Assembly: GCA_025454275.1 (NCBI GenBank)
Contig: JALOOS010000043.1
Coordinates: forward strand, 1-13,630
DNA: 13,630 bases
Reading direction: 5' to 3'
Source: Desulfobacterales bacterium
GTDB lineage: Bacteria > Desulfobacterota > Desulfobacteria > Desulfobacterales > SpSt-501
Under the pieces are notes generated by a model. The model worked only from the letters and a program-made list of their open reading frames with translations, had not been told where the DNA came from and did not search any database. Made by a program: the position numbers and the translations under genes. Of this stretch, positions 6,767 through 12,940 are shown in pieces; the first letter of the stretch is position 1; every line of letters begins with the position of its first letter.

Positions 6767-6784
6767 GCGGCCGGCGCCGGCCGC
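6767..6784. repeat. 18-bp perfect palindrome between dppC and MBL gene
   Basis: The sequence from GCGGCCGG to CCGGCCGC is fully self-complementary over 18 bp and touches the dppC stop codon (6785-6787). In RNA it could fold as a 7-bp all-GC stem with a 4-nt loop. It sits upstream of the MBL ribosome site (about 6756-6761). It may protect the 3' end of the permease message or damp expression of the hydrolase. Confidence 0.5.
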
Positions 6785-7714
6785 CTACTTGATCCTGCGG
6801 GGGTCGAAGGCGTCGCGCAGCCCGTCCCCGATGTAGTTGATGCTCAAAACGGTCAAAAAGATCATGAACCCGGGGACGATCGCGGTCCACGGGGCGGCGA
6901 AGATCTGGTCCAGCGCGTTCTTCAGCATGTTGCCCCAGGTGGCGGTGGGCGGCTGGATGCCGAGCCCGAGGAAGCTCAACCCCGATTCGGAGATGATGGC
7001 ATCCGCCACCCCGAGGCTTGCCGCCACGATGATGGGGCCCAAGGCGTTCGGCAGGATGTGGCGGATCATGATTCGCGGGGTGCCGGCGCCCAGGACCCGG
7101 GCCGACTCGACGTACTCCAGGTTCTTGACCTCCAGGAAGGAGCCGCGCACGAGCCGGGCGACGTCCATCCACCCCAGGATGCCGATCACGAAAACGACCC
7201 GCGCGACGGGCATCTTGTATAGGGTGTCGAAGACGAGCACGACGAGGGGGTTGTCGCTGAAGGGCGGGCGCATGAAGATGATCGCGAAGAGGATCAGGAC
7301 GAAGATCCGCGGAAAGGCGAGGGCGAAGTCGGTAAAGCGCATGAGCAGATTGTCCACCACCCCGCCGAAGTAGCCGGCCACCGCTCCCACCAGGGTCCCC
7401 AGGGTGACCGCGACCAGCATGGCGAAGACCCCCACGATCAGAGACACCCGGCCGCCGTGAAGGGTGCGGGTCAGCATGTCCCGGCCGAGTTCGTCGGTGC
7501 CGAGCGGGTGGGCGAGGCTCGGCGGGGAGAGCATGTTCGAGAGGTCGGGGGTTTCCGGGTCGTAGGGCGAGATCCGGTCCACGAACACCACGGCCAGCAC
7601 GATCAGGGCCATCATCCCCATGCCGAAGACCGCCATCTTGTGGCGCAGAAACTGCCGCAGGGTGAGGTACCAGAGCTTATTTCTGTGCTTCTCGTGAAAG
7701 CGCCCTCCGGCCAT
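6785..7714 (-). CDS. dppC: Peptide/nickel ABC transporter permease, DppC type
   Basis: The 309-residue product is an inner-membrane permease of the DppC/OppC family. An N-terminal cytoplasmic stretch with QFLRHKMAVFGM leads into the first membrane span (about 28-46). Next comes the family signature HPLGTDELGRDMLTR (69-83), which precedes the transmembrane core. The EAA loop that docks to the ATPases is EYVESARVLGAGTPRIMIRHILPN (200-223). The remaining spans fall at about 90-116, 134-150, 172-184, 227-247 and 275-294, and the tail GDGLRDAFDPRRIK is typical. The frame stays open far upstream as the shadow of dppB; the ATG at 7712-7714 is chosen for its GAGGAAGG ribosome site 5 nt upstream and the family-like N-terminus. 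It lies 11 nt after dppB and should pair with that protein. Confidence 0.93.
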   Translation of the reverse strand: MAGGRFHEKHRNKLWYLTLRQFLRHKMAVFGMGMMALIVLAVVFVDRISPYDPETPDLSNMLSPPSLAHPLGTDELGRDMLTRTLHGGRVSLIVGVFAMLVAVTLGTLVGAVAGYFGGVVDNLLMRFTDFALAFPRIFVLILFAIIFMRPPFSDNPLVVLVFDTLYKMPVARVVFVIGILGWMDVARLVRGSFLEVKNLEYVESARVLGAGTPRIMIRHILPNALGPIIVAASLGVADAIISESGLSFLGLGIQPPTATWGNMLKNALDQIFAAPWTAIVPGFMIFLTVLSINYIGDGLRDAFDPRRIK

Positions 7715-7725
7715 CGGAGCCTTCC

Positions 7726-8682
7726 TCACGAGTAGGTGATCCGCGGGTCGAGGATGGCGTAGACCACGTCCGCCAGCAGGTTCGACACCACCACCAGAAA
7801 GGCGATGGCGGCGACGATGCCCATGACCACGGAGTAGTCGAAGCGGGTGGCGGCGTCGACGAAGAGCCGACCCATCCCCGGCCAGGAGTAGATGGTTTCG
7901 GTGAAAAGGGCGCCCGCAAAGAGGACGGGAAGATCGATCGCGACGACGGTGACGAGCGGGATGGCGGCGTTTCTGAACGCGTGCTTGTAGATGATCACCC
8001 GCTCGCTCAGCCCCTTGGCCGCTGCGGTGCGGATGTAGTCCAGGTGGATCACCTCGAGCATGCTCGTCCGCAGGAAGCGCACATACTTCGCCGCGATCAG
8101 GGTCGACAGGCTCAGAACCGGCAGGCAAAGGTGCCGCAGGCTGTCGATCAGGGAAAACTCCTTCCCCAGGGTGTGCATGCCGCCGCTCGGCAGCCAGCGC
8201 AGCCAGATGCTGAAGACGATGATCAGGAGCAGTCCGGAATAGAAGACCGGCATGGAGCGGCCGATGTAGGTGAGGGTGGTCGTGATGTGGTCGAACACCG
8301 AGTACTGCCGGGTGGCCGAGATGATCCCCGCCGGGATGGCGATGAGCAGGGCCGCAATCAGCGAGATCCCGGTCAGGAGAAGGGTGTTGGGCAGCCGGTC
8401 CCGGATCTCGATCAGCACCGGCCGCTTGGTGGTGAAGGAGTAGCCCCAGTCCCCCTGCACGAAATTCGTGAGCCAGGCCAGGTATTGGACATGGATCGGC
8501 CGGTCGAGCCCCATCTCGTGGCGCAGCCGCTCGATGTCCTTCTGGCTGATTTCGGGGTTGTTCTCGTAGGCCGCGAGCGGCCCGCCGGGCAAAAGCTGCA
8601 TCAGGGCGAAGGTGGCGAAGGTGATGATCAGCAGCACCGGGATCAGCGAGAGCAGCCGCCGCAGGATGAAGGTGTATTTCAT
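7726..8682 (-). CDS. dppB: Peptide/nickel ABC transporter permease, DppB type
   Basis: The product (318 residues from the ATG) is a complete DppB/OppB permease. It has an N-terminal span right after KYTFILRRLL, a periplasmic region with PGGP and the MGLDRPIHVQYLAWL segment, and a core beginning near RLPNTLLLTG. The EAA loop DYIRTAAAKGLSERVIIYKHAFRN lies around 215-238, followed by ETIYSWPGMGRL and the C-terminal DPRITYS. It forms the translocation channel with DppC. Two starts are possible: ATG 8680-8682, giving the canonical MKYTFILRR, and GTG 8686-8688, two codons longer. A G-rich GGGGTGG lies just before the ATG; I prefer the ATG. It is separated from dppA by 72 nt that include a stable hairpin. 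Confidence 0.93.
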   Translation of the reverse strand: MKYTFILRRLLSLIPVLLIITFATFALMQLLPGGPLAAYENNPEISQKDIERLRHEMGLDRPIHVQYLAWLTNFVQGDWGYSFTTKRPVLIEIRDRLPNTLLLTGISLIAALLIAIPAGIISATRQYSVFDHITTTLTYIGRSMPVFYSGLLLIIVFSIWLRWLPSGGMHTLGKEFSLIDSLRHLCLPVLSLSTLIAAKYVRFLRTSMLEVIHLDYIRTAAAKGLSERVIIYKHAFRNAAIPLVTVVAIDLPVLFAGALFTETIYSWPGMGRLFVDAATRFDYSVVMGIVAAIAFLVVVSNLLADVVYAILDPRITYS

Positions 8683-8699
8683 GTCCACCCCGTGAGGGG

Positions 8700-8733
8700 A
8701 CGGGCGGCACGCGGTCCGGAGCGCGCCGCCCGT
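8700..8733. other. Intercistronic stem-loop between dppA and dppB
   Basis: ACGGGCGGC (8700-8708) and GCCGCCCGT (8725-8733) are exact reverse complements, giving a 9-bp stem around 16 nt. There is no U-tract in the leftward direction. In ABC operons a hairpin between the binding-protein gene and the permease genes commonly stabilises the upstream message, so that binding protein exceeds permease. The position fits that role here, as inference. Confidence 0.5.
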
Positions 8734-8754
8734 TTCATGACGCGCAGGTGTCTG

Positions 8755-10363
8755 CTACTTCTTGTCCCAATCGGCGACATTCCAGGTCTCGACGGCGTCG
8801 ATGATGCCGTTGCCGTTGGGGATCCAGCCCGTCACGTTGCTGCGGAAGCCGTGCACGGTCAGCCGCTGATAGAGATAGATGTGCGGCACGATCTCGTAGA
8901 TCCGCTGCTGGGCCGCCCGGTAAGCGCCGACCCGATCGGCCATGCGGATGGAGCTGCCGCCGGCGTCGATCGCCTTGTCCAGCGCGGCGTCGCGGTGGCG
9001 GGTGTAGTTGTAGCCGCTGCCGCCGTTGGCCTCGGTCGGGATGTTCTTGGAGTGGAAATACCCCTCGAACTGCTGGTGCGGGTCGATGCCCGGGGGCGTC
9101 GTTGGCCCACGAGCCGAAGAGGACCGCCGAAGGGACGTTCTCGATGTAGAACTCGACCCCGATCTTCTTCATCTGATCGACGAGCACCTGCTGCACCATC
9201 TCGCGCAGCTTGTTGCCGGTGGTGGTGGTGATCTTGAGGCGCAGCCGCTTGCCCTCCTTCTGGCGGATTCCGTCGGGTCCCGCCTTCCAGCCGGCCTCGT
9301 CCAGGAGCTTTTGGGCCTTGGCCGGGTCGTAGGCCACCGGCGTGATGTCGGGGTTGGAGGCCCAGCCATGGGGGATCTCGGTGGTGCCGGCCTTGGCCTT
9401 GCCGAAGAGCAGCTTGTCGACGATGGCCTTGCGGTCGATGCCGCAGTCAAGCGCCTGGCGCACTTTCAGGTCCCCCAGGATCGGGTGGGGGTAGTCGGGG
9501 TTCCCGTTGTTGGGGGGGGTCGGCGTGCTGTGGTTCAGGATCAGCCGCTCGGAGGTGAGCGAGTTGGAGAGGCAGAGCGCCAGCGCCGGGTTGTTTTCCA
9601 TCATCGGGATCTGCGCCTCGATCAGGTCCCAGACCCCGTCGATGTCGCCGGCCTGGAGCTGGGCGATGCCGACCTCGCGGCTGGGGATGATCTTGAAGAA
9701 GAGCTTGTCGATCTTGACCTTGGCGGCGTCCCGGTAGTGAGGGTTTTTCACCATGGCGATGTAGTTGCCCGAGGCCCACTCGCTCACCATGAAAGGGCCT
9801 GTGCCCACCGGCATGCGGTTGTAAGGGGCGTCGTTGATGTTCTCGAGCTTGCCCAGGATGTGTTTGGGCAGGACCGGGGCGAAGCGGGTCAGGAAGGGTG
9901 CGTAAAACTCCTTGTATTTGACGATCGCAGTGTGCGCATCGGGGGTCTCGATCGATTCGATCAGATCATAGCCGGAGCGGCTCTTGACCAGGTTCTTGGG
10001 GTTGACGACGGCCTCCCAGGTGAACTTGACGTCGGTCGAGGTGAAGGGCGCCCCGTCGCTCCACTTCACCCCCTTGCGCAGCTTGTAGGTGATGGTGAGC
10101 CCGTCCTTGGAGACCCCGCCGTTTTCGACCGTGGGCACCTCGGCGGCGAGGACCGGGAAATACTCCCCCTTTTCGTTGACGTCGATCAGGTATTCGGCAA
10201 ACGGCTTGTGGACGTAGGTGATGACGGTTTGAACCCCGATGTAGGTGTTGAGGGTCTCCGGCTCCTGGTAGACGCCGAGGGTCACGACCTTCTCGGCGGC
10301 GGCCGGGGTGAGGCTGAAGACGACGAGGGTGAAGAGCAGCAGGGCACATGCCTTCCGGATCAT
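8755..10363 (-). pseudogene. dppA: Peptide ABC transporter substrate-binding protein, frameshifted
   Basis: This is an SBP_bac_5-family extracytoplasmic binding protein for peptides or similar solutes. An excellent AGGAGGT precedes the ATG at 10361-10363. The product starts with a Sec signal peptide (MIRKACALLLFTLVV...TPAAA, cleavage near A23) and continues through KGVKWSDGAPFTSTDVKF (97-114), MPVGTGPF (184-191), VRQALDCGIDR (301-311) and LLDEAGWK (353-360). At residue 422 (9098-9100) the frame breaks. The family sequence resumes one base off frame at PPGIDPHQQFEGYF and runs to WDKK and TAG at 8755-8757. About 12-14 residues expected between FGSWANDA and IDPHQQ also seem missing, so a small deletion not divisible by three is more likely than a simple homopolymer error. 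As written, translation would end at 8735 with about 120 nonsense residues in place of the second lobe. Real mutation or assembly error cannot be told apart here. Confidence 0.85.
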
Positions 10364-10519
10364 GACTGCACCTCCTGGGCCGCGGGGGCCGTGGTTGGGG
10401 TTGATGAGGGGCCGCGCAGCACCCTTTCCGCCGGCTCCTCCCGCAGAGGTAAAAAACAATCGGGACGGGGACGGCCGAGCGGGGATGTTCGAACGTCATC
10501 ACGTGCACGCAGCAGCCCG

Positions 10520-10548
10520 TTCAAAGCAGAATTCTGCAACCGAGTCAA
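10520..10548 (-). promoter_or_regulatory. Candidate dppA promoter with embedded palindrome
   Basis: Leftward, TTGACT (10543-10548, 5/6) is spaced 17 bp from TTTGAA (10520-10525, only 3/6). The spacer holds the perfect 12-bp palindrome GCAGAATTCTGC (10526-10537), a plausible operator for a dimeric regulator. The predicted start near 10513 gives a leader of about 150 nt. The 309-bp gap (10364-10672) separates the two divergent arms of the transporter locus and should hold both promoters. It also contains short palindromes GTTCGAAC (10487-10494) and CGTGCACG (10502-10509). The -10 is poor, so confidence is low. Confidence 0.3.
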
Positions 10549-10587
10549 GAGCCGCTCACTTCAAGCGAAGGCGCGAGGGGCGGCAAC

Positions 10588-10616
10588 TTGACAGGCTTCG
10601 CAAATAACGGTAGTCG
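10588..10616 (+). promoter_or_regulatory. Candidate dppD promoter (-35 only convincing)
   Basis: A perfect TTGACA lies at 10588-10593, facing dppD 80 bp downstream. At 17 bp spacing the -10 position reads TAGTCG, a poor match, so either an activator is needed or the hexamer is chance. It starts 40 bp to the right of the dppA -35, which would allow shared divergent control. Confidence 0.2.
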
Positions 10617-10672
10617 GCGTATGGTTCACGGCAGGTCATGTTTCGTCGTCCCCCGGTCAAGAGGAGACACCG

Positions 10673-11659
10673 TTGGACAGCGCCCTCGCCCCCTTGCTGG
10701 ATGTGCAAGGCCTCAAGACCCATTTCTTCTCGGATGACGGGGTGTCGCCGGCCGTCGACGGGGTCGATTTCCACGTGTACCGCGGCGAGACCCTGGGGTT
10801 GGTGGGCGAGTCCGGCTGCGGCAAGAGCGTCACCGCCCTCTCCATCCTGCGGCTGATCCCGGACCCTCCGGGACGGATCGTCTCCGGCCGGATCCTCTTC
10901 GAGAACCGCAACCTGCTCGATCTCGCCCCGGAGGAGATGCGCCGCATCCGCGGCAACCGGATCTCCATGATCTTTCAGGAGCCGATGACGTCGCTGAACC
11001 CCGTCTACACCATCGGCGACCAGATCTCCGAGGCGCTCATCCTGCACCAGCACCATTCCCCCCGCGCGGCGCTCACGCGCGCCACGGAGATGTTGAAACG
11101 GGTGGGCATCCCTGCCCCGGAGCGCCGGGTGAACGAATACCCGCATCAGCTCTCCGGAGGCATGCGCCAGCGGGCCATGATCGCCATGGCGCTCTCCTGC
11201 AACCCGGCCCTCCTCATCGCCGACGAGCCCACCACCGCCCTGGATGTGACCATCCAGGCCCAGATCCTGGACCTGATGGGGGCGCTCAAGGCCGAGCTGG
11301 ACACGGCCATCATCCTGATCACCCACGACCTGGGGGTCATCGCCGAGACGGCCGCGCGGGTGGTGGTGATGTATGCCGGCAAGGTGGTGGAGGAGGCGAG
11401 CGCGGTCGGGATCTTCGAAACCCCGCTCCATCCCTACACCGCCGGGCTGCTCGCCTCGATCCCCCGGATCGATCAGCGCCAAGCGCGCAAACAGCGCCTC
11501 ACGGAGATCAAAGGGGTGGTGCCGATCCCCTCGCGGCTTCCGGCCGGGTGCGCCTTTCACCCGCGCTGCCCGCGGGTGATGGCGATCTGTTCGCGGCAGG
11601 CGCCCGAGTTGAAGCGCACGGCCGACGGGCATCGCGTGCGCTGCTGGCTGCACGCCTGA
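10673..11659 (+). CDS. dppD: Peptide ABC transporter ATP-binding protein, DppD type
   Basis: The 328-residue product is a complete DppD/OppD ATPase that powers import with DppF. Motifs in order: Walker A GESGCGKS (45-52), Q-loop FQEP (101-104), signature LSGGM (160-164), Walker B LLIADEP (180-186) and H-loop H218. The C-terminal oligopeptide-transporter extension has HPYTAGLLASIP (253-264) and four cysteines (293, 299, 306, 324), in the pattern that binds an iron-sulfur cluster in some relatives. The start is TTG at 10673-10675: GAGGAG ends 6 nt before it, and family similarity begins a few residues in. It opens the rightward arm. dppF follows after 282 bp instead of the usual near-contact, because a large palindrome occupies the gap. 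Unlike dppF, this C-terminal cysteine region is intact. Confidence 0.93.
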   Translation: MDSALAPLLDVQGLKTHFFSDDGVSPAVDGVDFHVYRGETLGLVGESGCGKSVTALSILRLIPDPPGRIVSGRILFENRNLLDLAPEEMRRIRGNRISMIFQEPMTSLNPVYTIGDQISEALILHQHHSPRAALTRATEMLKRVGIPAPERRVNEYPHQLSGGMRQRAMIAMALSCNPALLIADEPTTALDVTIQAQILDLMGALKAELDTAIILITHDLGVIAETAARVVVMYAGKVVEEASAVGIFETPLHPYTAGLLASIPRIDQRQARKQRLTEIKGVVPIPSRLPAGCAFHPRCPRVMAICSRQAPELKRTADGHRVRCWLHA

Positions 11660-11666
11660 AGCCGAT

Positions 11667-11696
11667 GGCCGGCGGGCCGGGCGGGGTTGTTTTTTT
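11667..11696 (+). terminator. Possible weak terminator after dppD
   Basis: Eight bases after the dppD stop, GGCC (11667-11670) and GGCC (11675-11678) can pair around GGCG. A G-rich stretch and then seven T residues (11690-11696) follow. The T-run is striking in this GC-rich window, but the stem is short and set back from it by 11 nt. If active, dppF would need its own promoter or read-through. Confidence 0.3.
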
Positions 11697-11752
11697 GGCG
11701 AACGGCTTCCGGCCGCCATGACATCGCGGCAGGAAGAGGCATCTATTTAGTA

Positions 11753-11888
11753 TCCATCCGGAAATGGTGGATTGCGGCTCAGGTCAAGGCCGCAGTGATG
11801 CCGCAACCGCAGGCGTAGTGGTTCTACGCCGAGGATTGCGGCGAGCGAGAACGCAGGCCTGGGCCGCAGGACGCCGTTTCCGGATGGA
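11753..11888 (+). repeat. 136-nt extended palindrome, possible structured RNA or dispersed repeat
   Basis: Outer arms 11753-11783 and 11858-11888 pair without gaps over 31 positions: 25 Watson-Crick, 4 G-U and 2 mismatches. They begin with the exact 12-mer TCCATCCGGAAA / TTTCCGGATGGA. Inside, CCGCAA (11801-11806) pairs with TTGCGG (11836-11841), and GGCGTAG (11812-11818) pairs with CTACGCC (11824-11830) around a TGGTT loop. All these nested pairs share a centre at 11820.5-11821. The four T/C arm differences each give a U-G pair in plus-strand RNA and an A-C mismatch in the other strand, so folding is favoured in the dppD-to-dppF direction. AGTATC occurs at both edges (11749-11754, 11890-11895), a possible target duplication. 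No protein is coded. It may be a REP/MITE-like element or an intercistronic RNA. Confidence 0.75.
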
Positions 11889-11906
11889 CAGTATCTAGAA
11901 CCAGAC

Positions 11907-11923
11907 CGCCTCTTGGGGAGGCG
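11907..11923 (+). promoter_or_regulatory. Hairpin covering a ribosome-site-like GGGGAGG upstream of dppF
   Basis: CGCCTC (11907-11912) and GAGGCG (11918-11923) form a 6-bp stem around TTGGG. The stem hides part of GGGGAGG (11915-11921), the only strong Shine-Dalgarno near dppF. That site is too far (20 nt) from the dppF ATG, but it precedes an out-of-frame ATG at 11925 opening a 16-codon frame that overlaps the dppF start. dppF itself has only a weak AGG close by. Translational control of dppF is possible but speculative. Confidence 0.25.
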
Positions 11924-11941
11924 CATGAGGCAGGCCAGGGC

Positions 11942-12940
11942 ATGGCAGAGCGGCTGCTCGAAGTGCATCAGCTGAAGAAGTATTTCGCCGTCAAGGGCGG
12001 ATTCCTCCAGCGGGCCGTCGGATACGTACACGCGGTGGACGGGGTGAGTTTTCACCTTGAAGAGGGGGAGACCATCGGCCTCGTGGGGGAGAGCGGGTGC
12101 GGCAAATCGACGACCGGCCGGCTGATCCTGCGCCTGATTCCGCCCACCAGCGGCACGATCCGCTTCAACGGGGAGGAGCTCTGCCGGCTGGACCGGCGGC
12201 GGATGAAGGCCGTCCGCCGGGACATGCAGCTCATCTTCCAGGACCCCTTTGCCTCCTTGAACCCCCGGCTCACCGTGGGCGGGATCGTGGGCGAGGCGTT
12301 CCGGATCCACGGGGTCGCCTCGGGCGCCGAGATCGAGGAGCGGACGGCGGCGCTGTTGAAGCGGGTGGGCCTGCACGCCGAGCACCTGCGGCGCTACCCG
12401 CACGAGTTCAGCGGCGGCCAGCGCCAGCGGATCGGGATCGCACGCGCCCTGGCCCTGAATCCCAAGCTGATCATCGCCGACGAGCCGGTCTCCGCGCTCG
12501 ATGTCTCCATCCAGGCCCAGGTGATCAACCTGCTTCAGGACCTGAAGGGCGAATTCCGGCTCTCCTACATCATCATCGCCCACGATCTCAGCGTCGTTGA
12601 ATACATGAGCGACCGGGTGGCGGTGATGTACCTGGGCAAAATCGTGGAGATGGCCCCCGGGGCGGAGCTTTACGGGCGCCCGCTGCACCCTTACACCGAG
12701 GCGCTGTTATCGGCCATCCCCATCCCGGACCCGCGCCATGAAAAAAAGCGCCGGATCCTGCAGGGGGACGTCCCCAGCCCCATCAACCCGCCCTCCGGGT
12801 GCCGGTTGCCGACATCGGCGGCGGGCATTACGTGGCCTGCCCGGTGCGGGCCGGCGGGCGTTTCCTGGAAGAGCCTCAGGCGGCATCCGTCTGAGGGCCG
12901 AAGAGGTCGCTATGCCGTTCGAGTTTGCCTCGCGCTATGA
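11942..12940 (+). CDS. dppF: Peptide ABC transporter ATP-binding protein, DppF type, with frameshifted C-terminus
   Basis: The product is the second ATPase of the transporter. The ATPase core is intact: Walker A GESGCGKST (49-57), Q-loop FQDP (99-102), signature FSGGQ (156-160), Walker B LIIADEP (176-182) and H-loop H214. The C-terminal extension begins normally (HPYTEALLSAIP, then SPINPPSGCR ending at R288) but then leaves the family reading frame. The family tail resumes two bases off frame as VADIGGGHYVACP (from 12805) and ends at TGA 12892-12894. About 20 residues that should hold the RCP and following cysteine motif are absent, so a deletion of 3n+1 bases near 12803-12806 is likely. As written, the frame reads a foreign tail to 12940 and overlaps the next gene by 29 nt. 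Nucleotide binding should survive, but the cysteine-rich region is lost. The start ATG has a weak ribosome site. Confidence 0.88.
   Translation: MAERLLEVHQLKKYFAVKGGFLQRAVGYVHAVDGVSFHLEEGETIGLVGESGCGKSTTGRLILRLIPPTSGTIRFNGEELCRLDRRRMKAVRRDMQLIFQDPFASLNPRLTVGGIVGEAFRIHGVASGAEIEERTAALLKRVGLHAEHLRRYPHEFSGGQRQRIGIARALALNPKLIIADEPVSALDVSIQAQVINLLQDLKGEFRLSYIIIAHDLSVVEYMSDRVAVMYLGKIVEMAPGAELYGRPLHPYTEALLSAIPIPDPRHEKKRRILQGDVPSPINPPSGCRLPTSAAGITWPARCGPAGVSWKSLRRHPSEGRRGRYAVRVCLAL

Noticed and set aside
6785..8710. Single 641-residue permease fusion on the minus strand
   Set aside because: The first half is an out-of-frame reading of dppB. True dppC begins at 7714 with its own ribosome site.
10487..10494. 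GTTCGAAC as a LexA-type operator
   Set aside because: The half-site order and spacing do not match known SOS boxes, and no SOS gene is adjacent.
10535..10557. Sigma-54 promoter upstream of dppA
   Set aside because: GG and GC elements are present but 14 nt apart instead of 10, so the -24/-12 geometry fails.
9026..10591. 521-codon plus-strand open frame opposite dppA
   Set aside because: Antisense shadow of a binding-protein gene with clear signal peptide and family motifs; it also spans the dppA promoter region.
11747..12688. 313-codon minus-strand frame over dppF and the palindrome
   Set aside because: Shadow of the ATPase core; the part over the palindrome has only low-complexity residues.
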